From Saccharicrinis sp963666825 (GTDB lineage: Bacteria; Bacteroidota; Bacteroidia; Bacteroidales; Marinilabiliaceae), in NCBI GenBank assembly GCA_963666825.2, contig OY763044.2, positions 4,774,001-4,838,000 of the forward strand: DNA of 64,000 nt. The letters run 5' to 3'. The position numbers and the translations under genes are program-made. Each line of letters opens with the position of its first letter. The first letter of the stretch is position 1. Below the pieces are notes generated by a model that was not told where the DNA came from, made no database searches, and worked only from the letters and a program-made list of their open reading frames with translations. Of the stretch, positions 35,285-43,442 are shown in pieces.

Positions 35285-36523
35285 TTAATCAAATTGACGT
35301 TTCATAAACCAGAATTCAACAAACGACATACTTAAGTTAATTCCAAAATAATTTTCTGTAATAATATCACCACCTCTTGTTCCTCGCCTTCCATAATTTA
35401 AATTAACATTAAAGTACGATTTACTGTTACGCATTGGAATTCCAACACCAGCACTTACACCATAATCAATAATAGAATTACCTTCAACTTTGATATAAGT
35501 ATCTTCAACATATCCTCCTGCCTGATATAAAAAAGGATTTGCTTTTTTAGTTTCCTTATTTCTAAACTCCCCTCCAAAACTAAATCTATGACTGTCTTTT
35601 AAATCAGCAGCTTTACTTGAGTAATATACTTCACTCCATTGCTGAAATCTGTAATCCCAAGCTAATGTTAAACCACTTTTATTCGACCATGACATACCAC
35701 CTGCAACATCCATTGGAATTTTATAATCATTGCCATCATCTAATTCTTCACTAATCCCGGCTCCACTAGACGCATACGTTTCAACAGTGCGTGAATTAGC
35801 CATATCAATTGCCGGTCTAAAAGTACCTCCAAATCGAAATACATTATCTTTTATATTAAACTGATATTGTAAACCAGGCTCAAAAGCAAATTGTTGGATA
35901 TAATCGGAATAATTTACATTCAGCGTACCAATTGTTGATGAGCTAAAAACTTCTGTTTTATCAATACTACCAAACAAATATGCGATCTTTAATCCTATTG
36001 CAAGATTCTTACTTATAGAGTAGGCATTAGACAAATAAACTTCATTTACACCTCCGGTTCCTGTATAATCAACAGAAACACTACTTAAAGAACCTTGAAT
36101 ATCTGTTGTTGTTGAAACATTATATCCTACAGATGAAAATTGGTTCAATCCAAAACTTGTAAATAATCTTGATGCAGAACGAAATGCGAGTGATATATTA
36201 TGCAATCCACCAGAGATTGCATTACCATCACCTTCATTTGTTGAATAGTAAGTTTTATTAATCCTTAAACCTAAATCAATTAACATGTTTAAACTATCGA
36301 TACCGGTTAAAGAAGCAGGATTTAAAGTATTGATAAAATTATCGGTCTTTAAGGCTAAACCTGTTCCTCCCATTCCCTGGTTTTTAACAAGTCCTCCCTT
36401 ATTAATTGTACCAACTCCAAAAGTGGTATATGCCGAAGGAGCACCCGTTTGAGCATTAGCATAAAAAGGGAGTAGCAGGCAAATAATAAATATATATTGA
36501 ACTCTTTGAATCATTTTAACCAT
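35285..36523 (-). CDS. Outer-membrane beta-barrel protein (OmpP1/FadL-like)
   Basis: A 412-residue exported protein with a signal peptide (VQYIFIICLLLPFYANAQ, residues about 8-25). The N-terminus of the mature protein, SAYTTFGVGTINKGGLVKNQGMGGTGLALKTDNFINTLNPAS, matches the start seen in Bacteroidota barrel proteins related to OmpP1/FadL. The remainder alternates amphipathic strands with aromatic ends (GGMSWSNKSGLTLAWDYRFQ, SYFNVNLNYGRRGTRGG), ending FGINLSMSFVEFWFMKRQF. The transported substrate is unknown. It follows the DUF4270 lipoprotein with one base between the stop and this start, so the two are translationally linked. Confidence 0.8.
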   Translation of the reverse strand: MVKMIQRVQYIFIICLLLPFYANAQTGAPSAYTTFGVGTINKGGLVKNQGMGGTGLALKTDNFINTLNPASLTGIDSLNMLIDLGLRINKTYYSTNEGDGNAISGGLHNISLAFRSASRLFTSFGLNQFSSVGYNVSTTTDIQGSLSSVSVDYTGTGGVNEVYLSNAYSISKNLAIGLKIAYLFGSIDKTEVFSSSTIGTLNVNYSDYIQQFAFEPGLQYQFNIKDNVFRFGGTFRPAIDMANSRTVETYASSGAGISEELDDGNDYKIPMDVAGGMSWSNKSGLTLAWDYRFQQWSEVYYSSKAADLKDSHRFSFGGEFRNKETKKANPFLYQAGGYVEDTYIKVEGNSIIDYGVSAGVGIPMRNSKSYFNVNLNYGRRGTRGGDIITENYFGINLSMSFVEFWFMKRQFD

Positions 36524-36524
36524 C

Positions 36525-37886
36525 TTAATAATAATATGTATATAGTCTTAATTTAGGTTGATAATCGCCATCGGTAACTCCTTCCCCAGCAAATTTGATA
36601 CTTGTAAGAGTCGAAGCCATATTTGAAGAAGACAAACCAATTAAAAATGAAAAATCATCATCATAAACACCATCTAAAAATTCATCTACAAACTGATTTG
36701 TAATATCCACTTTATAATATTCTTCTTCATCTTCATCAATTGAATCATCATATAAATACATATAAGAATAATCAGATTCATTTAAAGCGAGTATTACACT
36801 TCCTACTTCATTCTGCTCATTAGATTCATATACTGTGAGGTAACTTGGCAACTCATTATAATCATCTTCAATTTTATCTAAAGGAACAAATACGACTTCC
36901 GCTTTAATTATCTGATTAAGGGCCGGTAGAGTTTCAACACGTTTTAATCCTGGAAAATCGATTTTAACATACATTCCTGTTCCTCCTTGTAAGAAACATT
37001 TATCATCAGTATCTGAACTTGGAATTTTCTCCTCCTGTGTTGGACTTAAAGGCAAACCAGTACCCGTGCGATCAATTGCAATACTATTAAACTGATAATT
37101 TGAGGTTCCTTCTACTTTAAATACAATTTCTTTATCTACTCTTTCATCCATAGTACGATGATAAAGAATTTTAATACAGCACGAATCAGAAACATTATAT
37201 CCTATAACTGATTTATTAACATCCTTATTGGTTCTTAAAACAATTCCTCTGAAATAATCATAAAATTTACTAGATGTAGTAATGTTATCATCATCCTCAC
37301 GAAGCATTTCAAATAATTCCTTACCTAATTCATCATCCAAAGGTATCTTTATCGTATCTGAATCAGTAACTTTAGGGATACCAGTATATTCTCCTAAAAT
37401 CCTTTTGGTGGCTACAGTTGTTGTATTATAAAAACTATTGTAGCTGGTACCATCAATTTTTCGATCTTTCCTCATTTGCTCGAGATCTGAGGCTATTTCT
37501 TCTACAGTAAAGGAATGAACTTGTGTGGTATCTCCTAAGTAATAATCATTATATTTTATACACAATTGTATTCCATCATAAATGTCATCATCATCTAATG
37601 TTTTCTCTCCAGGAGTAGCCACACGGAAAATTGCATCAGCATCAATCCTACCAAAATCATCATCATAAAAACTTCCTACAAGAGCATCTCCTGTATTTGT
37701 GGTTTCCACTGAATCTAAAATAACTGTACTTAGTTGTACAGAAAAAGTATCCAACATCATGATCCCGGCATCCCCATCAATATATTCTTGACCCATAGGG
37801 GTGGAAATTTCATCTAAGCTTTGATCGCCACACGAATAACAAATTGTAACGATGAAAACACTAATTATAAATAAGTATTTATACAT
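36525..37886 (-). CDS. DUF4270 lipoprotein
   Basis: A 453-residue lipoprotein. The signal peptide YKYLFIISVFIVTICYSC carries the lipobox CYSC (Cys near residue 19). It opens with QEYIDGDAGIMMLDTFSVQLSTVILDSVETTNTGDALVGSFYDDDFG, the pattern I know as DUF4270, a family from Bacteroidota with no assigned role. The protein is rich in Asp and in beta strands, and predicted to face the periplasm or the outer leaflet. It is the first gene of a pair with the downstream barrel and is divergent from a Kelch lipoprotein/DUF4907 pair, an association I recall as common in Bacteroidota. Confidence 0.8.
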   Translation of the reverse strand: MYKYLFIISVFIVTICYSCGDQSLDEISTPMGQEYIDGDAGIMMLDTFSVQLSTVILDSVETTNTGDALVGSFYDDDFGRIDADAIFRVATPGEKTLDDDDIYDGIQLCIKYNDYYLGDTTQVHSFTVEEIASDLEQMRKDRKIDGTSYNSFYNTTTVATKRILGEYTGIPKVTDSDTIKIPLDDELGKELFEMLREDDDNITTSSKFYDYFRGIVLRTNKDVNKSVIGYNVSDSCCIKILYHRTMDERVDKEIVFKVEGTSNYQFNSIAIDRTGTGLPLSPTQEEKIPSSDTDDKCFLQGGTGMYVKIDFPGLKRVETLPALNQIIKAEVVFVPLDKIEDDYNELPSYLTVYESNEQNEVGSVILALNESDYSYMYLYDDSIDEDEEEYYKVDITNQFVDEFLDGVYDDDFSFLIGLSSSNMASTLTSIKFAGEGVTDGDYQPKLRLYTYYY

Positions 37887-38227
37887 ATTTTGTTGATATT
37901 TTGAATTAAATAAAACACAATACTTATATGTGCATTATAAAACCTTAAAAAAATAACGACAAAGGTGCAAAAAAAATTGTATCCTCCAACAATCGGCCAT
38001 CTCCAATGTCATTCTTAATGCCGAATTAATTTAAACTGTTTTTTATTAGTTTAAGATAATATGTCTATATTAGCGCAGAATTTCTATGATTGACAAATAA
38101 CTAATTAATACATAATACCTAAAAGTTAATTATAAGTTAAAGTTATTTTGAGGCTATTAATAAGTGATTTATTAATTGTAGTATCGCAAGAGAAAAATTT
38201 AAACAAATAAATTGAAATTTAAAGACA
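37887..38227. other. Divergent intergenic region, DUF4270 / Kelch lipoprotein
   Basis: 341 AT-rich bases. They contain a 7-bp inverted repeat (TTAAACT at 38031-38037, AGTTTAA at 38048-38054) followed by TATATTAG, a possible imperfect -7 box for the Kelch gene. No ORF or RNA gene is evident. Confidence 0.5.
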
Positions 38228-39244
38228 ATGATCAAGCAGTCAATATTTTTAATCACAGCACTTTTAGTAAGTAGCTTATGTTTTACAGGTTGTTCTGATG
38301 ATGATGATGATTATTTAGGAAACTGGGTTGATATGGGTGACTTTAGTGGAAAAGTAAGATCCCATGCAGTTACATTTACTATCGATGATAAAGTATATTT
38401 AGGTACAGGATATGACTATGATGACGATGAGAAATTTTCTGATTTCTGGCAACTAACAGTTAGCGGAACATCATTTCAGTGGACACAAGTAGAAAGCTTA
38501 CCAGGTTTAGCTAGAAACAGAGCTGTTGCCTTTGCATCTGAAACTTCCGGATACGTTGGACTAGGTAGTGACGAAGACGACAACTTCCTTAGCGATTTTT
38601 ACAAATATACACCAGGTACAGGCTGGGAAGAGATGACAGGAGATGCCGCTTTTCCAGGTACTGCACGTAAAGATGCTGTTGCATTTTTTGTAGATAGCAA
38701 AGGTTATGTTGGAACTGGAGAAGATGATGATGAAATTAAAAATGATTTCTACGCTTTTAATCCATCTACAAGTACATGGGAAGCAATCAGTACTATTAAA
38801 AGTAAAAGAACTCAGGCTATGTCATTTGTTTTAGGTGGCAACGCATATGTAATTAGTGGTTATTCAAACGGTTCTCTTGATGATTTCTTCCGTTATGATA
38901 CATCAAGTAACACTTGGGTTGAATTAAACAGAATTTCTGACTTCACAGATTATAGCTTTGATGATGATTACGATAGCAATATCCAACGTTATGACGGAGT
39001 TGCATTTACAATGGGAGGAAAAGCTTATTTAGCTACAGGTAACGGAAGTGCTGAAGTTTGGGAATGGAATCCAACTACTGACAGATGGAAACAAAAAACA
39101 GACTTTGAAGGATCATCAAGATATGGTGCTGTTGCATTTACTTTAAATGATGTAGGTTACTTATGTACTGGTGGTAATGGTAGCTACTCATATGATGATA
39201 TGTGGTACTTTGAACCATATGAAGAATATGAAAACAAAGACTAA
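38228..39244 (+). CDS. Kelch-repeat lipoprotein
   Basis: A 338-residue lipoprotein (signal SIFLITALLVSSLCFTGC, Cys near residue 21) with an acidic DDDDD spacer right after the lipid anchor. The rest is six Kelch motifs, each with the form AVAFxxxxxxYxGxG followed by a D/N-F-x-Y element (DAVAFFVDSKGYVGTGEDDD, QAMSFVLGGNAYVISGYSNG, DGVAFTMGGKAYLATGNGSA), which should close into a beta propeller. Kelch propellers bind partner proteins or sugars; here it may interact with the neighbouring DUF4907 or DUF4270 proteins (inference). It overlaps the DUF4907 start by 17 bases. Confidence 0.88.
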   Translation: MIKQSIFLITALLVSSLCFTGCSDDDDDYLGNWVDMGDFSGKVRSHAVTFTIDDKVYLGTGYDYDDDEKFSDFWQLTVSGTSFQWTQVESLPGLARNRAVAFASETSGYVGLGSDEDDNFLSDFYKYTPGTGWEEMTGDAAFPGTARKDAVAFFVDSKGYVGTGEDDDEIKNDFYAFNPSTSTWEAISTIKSKRTQAMSFVLGGNAYVISGYSNGSLDDFFRYDTSSNTWVELNRISDFTDYSFDDDYDSNIQRYDGVAFTMGGKAYLATGNGSAEVWEWNPTTDRWKQKTDFEGSSRYGAVAFTLNDVGYLCTGGNGSYSYDDMWYFEPYEEYENKD

Positions 39245-39548
39245 ATTAGTCCTGCTTCTTCTTATTACCTTTGGCTTATACAATTGCCAAAATCAAAAGA
39301 AGAAGGTTGAAATTGACTATTCTGTTTTTGAAGTTAACAATGGCTGGGGTTACGATATAACGATAAATAAAAAAACATTTATTCATCAGGATGTCATCCC
39401 AACTGTTAAAAACGCAAGACCTTTCTTTAGTCAGGATGACGCAGAAAAAGTTGCTAAACTGGTTATTGAAAAAATAAAAAAGAAACAAATGCCACCTGCT
39501 GTTTCTAAAGATGAAATAGAAAAGCTAGGCATTAAAACAGATTCTTAA
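39228..39548 (+). CDS. DUF4907 lipoprotein
   Basis: I place the start at ATG 39228 (KTKTKLVLLLLITFGLYNC is a lipoprotein signal with Cys near residue 20), overlapping the Kelch gene by 17 bases; an upstream in-frame ATG at 39171 lies deep inside that gene. The 106-residue protein contains NNGWGYDITINKKTFIHQDV and KVAKLVIEKIKKKQMPPAVS, which match my memory of DUF4907. This family of unknown function is encoded beside Kelch lipoproteins in Bacteroidota. The tail ends at a strong terminator. Confidence 0.8.
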   Translation: MKTKTKLVLLLLITFGLYNCQNQKKKVEIDYSVFEVNNGWGYDITINKKTFIHQDVIPTVKNARPFFSQDDAEKVAKLVIEKIKKKQMPPAVSKDEIEKLGIKTDS

Positions 39549-39562
39549 CGGAAATTAAATAC

Positions 39563-39595
39563 AAAAGCCGGATTGTTAATTACAATCCGGCTTTT
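39563..39595 (+). terminator. Terminator after the Kelch/DUF4907 pair
   Basis: A perfect 14-bp stem (AAAAGCCGGATTGT and ACAATCCGGCTTTT) with a 5-base loop is followed by ATTTTATT, 15 bases past the DUF4907 stop. It insulates the his operon promoter just downstream. Confidence 0.9.
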
Positions 39596-39650
39596 ATTTT
39601 ATTCGCCAAACAGATTTAATGTATTTTTTACAACAAAATAACAATGATAA

Positions 39651-39681
39651 TTTGCAGTTTTAAAAAATACATCTACATTTG
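39651..39681 (+). promoter_or_regulatory. Promoter of the his operon
   Basis: TTTG (39651-39654) and TACATTTG (39674-39681) are separated by 19 bases. The start would fall near 39688, about 14 bases before the leader ATG. The ilvDBN-leuA promoter has the same -7 octamer. Confidence 0.8.
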
Positions 39682-39701
39682 TATCCGAAAATAATACAAC
39701 A

Positions 39702-39749
39702 ATGAGAAATTTAGTACATCATCACGGACATCATTATAATCTACCATAG
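39702..39749 (+). CDS. His leader peptide
   Basis: A 15-codon ORF reads MRNLVHHHGHHYNLP and stops at 39747-39749. Five of 15 codons are His, three of them in a row. It sits between the his promoter and a terminator that precedes hisG, as the hisL leader of enteric bacteria does. It would sense charged tRNA-His: a ribosome stalled in the His run leaves the segment 39749-39756 free, while one that reaches the stop covers it. The gene is far too short for routine annotation. Confidence 0.88.
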   Translation: MRNLVHHHGHHYNLP

Positions 39750-39820
39750 GTGGGCCGGGATTGCTGTATGTATAAGATATATAAAGAGGGCTTGCCAATT
39801 ATGGAAGCCCTCTTTTTTTA
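39749..39820 (+). terminator. His operon attenuator (antiterminator segment and terminator)
   Basis: The terminator is the stem AAAGAGGGCTT (39783-39793), then CCA (95-97), loop, TGG, and AAGCCCTCTTT (39805-39815), with one bulged G, followed by TTTTT. The competing pairing is GGTGGGCC (39749-39756) with GGCTTGCC (39789-39796): five Watson-Crick pairs and three G-U pairs. The second strand of that pairing overlaps the terminator's left arm, so the two structures exclude each other. The first lies immediately at the leader stop codon, where a terminating ribosome would mask it. Confidence 0.82.
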
Positions 39821-39862
39821 TTTTGGCAAAACTTTAAAAAAACAATATTAACAAATTGAGAA

Positions 39863-40720
39863 ATGGAAAAATTAAGAATTGCTCTGCAAAAAAAAGGAAG
39901 ACTACACGATGATTCAATGCAGCTACTAAAGGAAGCTGGTATCAAATTTAATACGGGAAGCAGAACTCTAGTTGCACAATCACCAAATTTCCCAATTGAA
40001 GTGTTGTTTTTGAGAGATGACGATATTCCACAAACAATAGCTGATAAAGTGGCTGACATAGGTATTGTTGGAGAAAATGAAGTAGAAGAAAAAGATTTTC
40101 AACTTACTATTGCTAAAAGATTGGGTTTTAGTAAATGTCGTGTATCATTAGCCATTCCAAAAGCAGATGAATACAACGGACCTGAATATTTTGAAGGGAA
40201 AAAAATAGCAACATCTTATCCTGTAATCTTAAGAAAATACTTCAATAAGATGAATATCAATGCAGAAATACATGAAATTGCAGGATCTGTAGAGATTGCT
40301 CCGGGAATTGGATTAGCTGATGGTATTTTTGACATTGTTAGCTCAGGAAGCACATTAATAGCAAACAGATTAAAAGAAGTTGAAGTAGTAATGAAATCTG
40401 AAGCATTATTAGTTCAGGCTGAAAATTTATCTGCTGAGAAAAAAGCTTTACTTGATGAACTTTTATTCCGCATTAACTCAGTGATGGCTGCAAGTTCTAA
40501 TAAATACATTTTATTAAATGCACCAACTGAAAACGTAGACACAATTGTTAGCATCTTACCAGGAATGAAGAGTCCAACAGTATTACCATTAGCTGAAAAA
40601 GGATGGAGCTCTATTCACTCTGTTATTTCAGATAAACAATTCTGGGAAATTATTGGAAAATTAAAAGAAGCTGGAGCTGAGGGAATATTAACTTTCCCAA
40701 TTGAAAAAATGATATTATAA
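39863..40720 (+). CDS. hisG: ATP phosphoribosyltransferase
   Basis: HisG catalyses the first step of histidine synthesis, joining ATP and PRPP, and is usually inhibited by histidine. At 285 residues it is the long form with a C-terminal ACT-like regulatory domain (about 210-285, KYILLNAPTENVDTIVSILPGM). The catalytic region contains LRIALQKKGRLHDDSMQLL, DIGIVGENEVEE and the PRPP-binding loop GIADGIFDIVSSGSTLI (here GLADGIFDIVSSGST). It is the first gene after the leader attenuator. Nine bases separate it from hisD. Confidence 0.97.
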   Translation: MEKLRIALQKKGRLHDDSMQLLKEAGIKFNTGSRTLVAQSPNFPIEVLFLRDDDIPQTIADKVADIGIVGENEVEEKDFQLTIAKRLGFSKCRVSLAIPKADEYNGPEYFEGKKIATSYPVILRKYFNKMNINAEIHEIAGSVEIAPGIGLADGIFDIVSSGSTLIANRLKEVEVVMKSEALLVQAENLSAEKKALLDELLFRINSVMAASSNKYILLNAPTENVDTIVSILPGMKSPTVLPLAEKGWSSIHSVISDKQFWEIIGKLKEAGAEGILTFPIEKMIL

Positions 40721-40729
40721 TAACACACC

Positions 40730-42013
40730 ATGCAGGTATTTGAATATCCACAAAAGGAAAACTGGGCTGAATTATTAAAACGCCCTGAGAACGATTTGAG
40801 CGGTTTGTTTGATTCAGTACAAACCATTTTAAATGAAATTAAAAAAGATGGAGATGCAGCTGTAGTAAAATATTCAGAGAAATTTGATGGTTATGCAGCC
40901 AAAGAAATTATTGTCTCAAAATCAGAAATTGACGAAGCTTGCCTAAAAGTATCTTCCAACTTAAAAGAAGCAATATACAAGGCCAAGCTTAACGTTGAAA
41001 AATTTCATGAAGCACAAATTATTCAGGAAAGAGTAGTTGAAACAATGCCCGGTGTTGTATGTCGTCAGAAATGTGTGCCTATTGAAAAAGTTGGTTTATA
41101 TATACCTGGCGGAACTGCACCTTTGTTTTCTACGGTTTTAATGCTTGCTGTACCTGCTAAAATTGCAAAGTGTAAAGAAATTGTTTTATGCACTCCTCCT
41201 GGAAAAGATGGAAAAATTAATCCGGCTATTTTATACACAGCTTCATTAGTTGGTGTTACTAAAATATACAAAGTAGGGGGAATTCAAGCTATTGGTGCGA
41301 TGGCTTATGGAACTGAAACAGTCACCAAAGTGGATAAAATATTTGGACCTGGTAATAGTTATGTTACAGCAGCCAAACAATTGGTTAGTTTAAAGGATGT
41401 CGCAATCGACATGCCAGCAGGTCCTTCAGAAGTAGAGGTTTTAGCTGACGAATCTGCTAATCCAGCCTTTATTGCATCTGACTTACTTAGTCAAGCAGAA
41501 CATGGTGTTGACAGCCAGGTAATTTTAATTACTGACAGTAAATCTCTGGTTGATCAAGTTGAAAAAGAACTTAGTGAGCAACTGGAAATATTGCCAAGAA
41601 AAGAAATTGCTACAAAAGCACTTCAAAATAGTCGTATTATACTCTTAAAGGATACGGCAGATATGATTGAAATGACAAACAATTATGCTCCTGAACATTT
41701 GATTATTGCAATGAGAGATGAAGATTACATTGCCAATCAAATCACAAATGCAGGAAGTGTTTTCATAGGAAACTACACCCCGGAAAGTGCGGGTGACTAT
41801 GCTTCAGGAACAAATCATACGCTTCCTACACATGGTTACGCAAAAGCATATAGTGGTGTTAACCTGGATAGTTATCTTAAAAAAATTACTTTCCAAAAGA
41901 TTTCTCCTCAAGGACTTAAGCAAATAGGACCTGCAATAGAATTAATGGCAGCAGAAGAACAATTGCATGCCCATAAAAATGCAGTAACGATTCGTTTAAA
42001 ATCATTAGAATAG
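40730..42013 (+). CDS. hisD: Histidinol dehydrogenase
   Basis: HisD oxidises histidinol to histidine in two NAD-dependent steps using a zinc ion. The 427-residue protein shows YIPGGTAPLFSTVLMLAVPAKIA, QAIGAMAYGTETV, KIFGPGNSYVTAAKQL, DMPAGPSEVEVLADE, the zinc-site ASDLLSQAEHGVDSQ and the C-terminal His-Glu catalytic region (YTPESAGDYASGTNHTLPT). All are standard. It lies between hisG and hisC, with a 14-bp hairpin after it. Confidence 0.97.
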   Translation: MQVFEYPQKENWAELLKRPENDLSGLFDSVQTILNEIKKDGDAAVVKYSEKFDGYAAKEIIVSKSEIDEACLKVSSNLKEAIYKAKLNVEKFHEAQIIQERVVETMPGVVCRQKCVPIEKVGLYIPGGTAPLFSTVLMLAVPAKIAKCKEIVLCTPPGKDGKINPAILYTASLVGVTKIYKVGGIQAIGAMAYGTETVTKVDKIFGPGNSYVTAAKQLVSLKDVAIDMPAGPSEVEVLADESANPAFIASDLLSQAEHGVDSQVILITDSKSLVDQVEKELSEQLEILPRKEIATKALQNSRIILLKDTADMIEMTNNYAPEHLIIAMRDEDYIANQITNAGSVFIGNYTPESAGDYASGTNHTLPTHGYAKAYSGVNLDSYLKKITFQKISPQGLKQIGPAIELMAAEEQLHAHKNAVTIRLKSLE

Positions 42014-42037
42014 AAGTCATTTAAAAAAATAATATTT

Positions 42038-42068
42038 TAAACGCGTCATTTTATAAATGGCGCGTTTA
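42038..42068 (+). other. Intercistronic hairpin between hisD and hisC
   Basis: Arms TAAACGCGTCATTT and AAATGGCGCGTTTA (14 bp, one G-U pair) with a 3-base loop lie 24 bases after the hisD stop. No T tract follows (ATACATCTC), so it is more likely an mRNA stability or processing element than a terminator. Confidence 0.6.
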
Positions 42069-42170
42069 TACATCTCAAAACATTATATCAAAAACAAGAC
42101 ATAATTATACTTTCAAACAAAGACAAATTATTGAACTCGATATAATACAGGAGAAATAAATCTTAGACAA

Positions 42171-43217
42171 ATGAAAACACTTGATCAATTAATAAGAGCA
42201 AACATAAAGGCATTAAAACCATATTCATCAGCAAGAGACGAATATACCGGAGATGAAGCCATCTTTCTGGACGCCAATGAAAATCCTTTTAATCCTCCCT
42301 ACAACAGGTATCCTGATCCATATCAAAGAAAATTAAAACTACAGATTTCTAAAATAAAGAATATTCCATCAGAATACATTTTTCTTGGAAACGGTAGCGA
42401 CGAAGCAATTGACATAGCGTTTAGAGCATTCTGTGAGCCTGGAATAGATAATGTTGTAGCTATTGATCCAACCTATGGCATGTATCTAGTTTCTGCAGAT
42501 ATTAATAATATTGAAACTAAAAAAGTAAAGCTTACTGAAGAGTTCGATCTTGATGTTGAAGCTATACTTGCAGCTATAAATGAAAATACTAAGCTTTTAT
42601 TCATTTGCTCTCCGAACAATCCAACTGGTAATAGCTTTAAAAAAGACGACATCATATCGTTAATTGAAAAATTCGATGGCCTAGTTATTTTAGATGAAGC
42701 TTATATTGACTTTGTTCCTGAAAAGACTTTTATTCCTGAACTTTTAAAATATAAAAACCTTATTATCCTACAAACATTTAGTAAAGCATGGGGTATGGCA
42801 GGTATCAGATTAGGAATGGCATTTGCCTCACCTGAAATTATCAGCATCTATAATAAAATCAAGTATCCATATAATGTAAATATTCTAACTCAAAAAACAG
42901 CTTTAGAATTATTGCAAAAGGAAGACGATATGGCTAAGTGGGTTGAGGATATTCTGGAAGAAAAAAAGATAATGATAGAAAAGCTTAAAGATTACAACTT
43001 CATCAGCAAGATTTACCCTTCTGATGCAAACTATTTATTAGTTAAAACTAATAACGCAAAAGTAATCTATAATTATTTGGTTGAAGAAGGTGTAGTAATT
43101 AGGGATAGATCAAGTGTGGCATTATGCGAAGGATGTTTAAGAATTACCATTGGATCCAAAGAAGAAAACAATTGCTTATATCAAGGATTAGATAAATATT
43201 CTCAGAGCATTTCTTAA
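42171..43217 (+). CDS. hisC: Histidinol-phosphate aminotransferase
   Basis: HisC converts imidazole-acetol phosphate to histidinol phosphate with pyridoxal phosphate. The 348-residue fold-type I enzyme has FLGNGSDEAIDIAFRAF, LLFICSPNNPTGN and VILDEAYIDFV. The PLP Lys is in FSKAWGMAGIRLGMA and the C-terminal Arg in GCLRITIGSKEEN. It is separated from hisD by 157 bases containing a hairpin, and from hisB by 225 bases containing another, so readthrough or separate promoters are both possible. Confidence 0.95.
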   Translation: MKTLDQLIRANIKALKPYSSARDEYTGDEAIFLDANENPFNPPYNRYPDPYQRKLKLQISKIKNIPSEYIFLGNGSDEAIDIAFRAFCEPGIDNVVAIDPTYGMYLVSADINNIETKKVKLTEEFDLDVEAILAAINENTKLLFICSPNNPTGNSFKKDDIISLIEKFDGLVILDEAYIDFVPEKTFIPELLKYKNLIILQTFSKAWGMAGIRLGMAFASPEIISIYNKIKYPYNVNILTQKTALELLQKEDDMAKWVEDILEEKKIMIEKLKDYNFISKIYPSDANYLLVKTNNAKVIYNYLVEEGVVIRDRSSVALCEGCLRITIGSKEENNCLYQGLDKYSQSIS

Positions 43218-43353
43218 ATGATTGATTGTTTTCAGATAAAAGAAAAGCAAAACAAAGCATAAGACTATAGAGATAGACCAATCCAATCTTTTCCACACAG
43301 GAAGATGATAAGTTTTAGCGAGTTCGATATAGCTTTTGAAATAATATTATAAT

Positions 43354-43418
43354 CATATGAAACGAGCCATGTAAAGTGATTTATACACATGCATGAATAA
43401 AATGGCGAGTTTCATATG
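43354..43418 (+). other. Structured RNA element between hisC and hisB
   Basis: Two 17-base arms: CATATGAAAC-GA-GCCAT (43354-43370) and ATGGC-GA-GTTTCATATG (43402-43418). Pairing gives 10 bp plus 5 bp with a symmetric GA/AG internal pair in the middle, a tandem G-A mismatch as found in many folded RNAs. The loop is 31 bases. It ends 24 bases before the hisB ATG. Confidence 0.6.
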
Positions 43419-43442
43419 GCAATAAAAAGCAAATTTTGGTAT

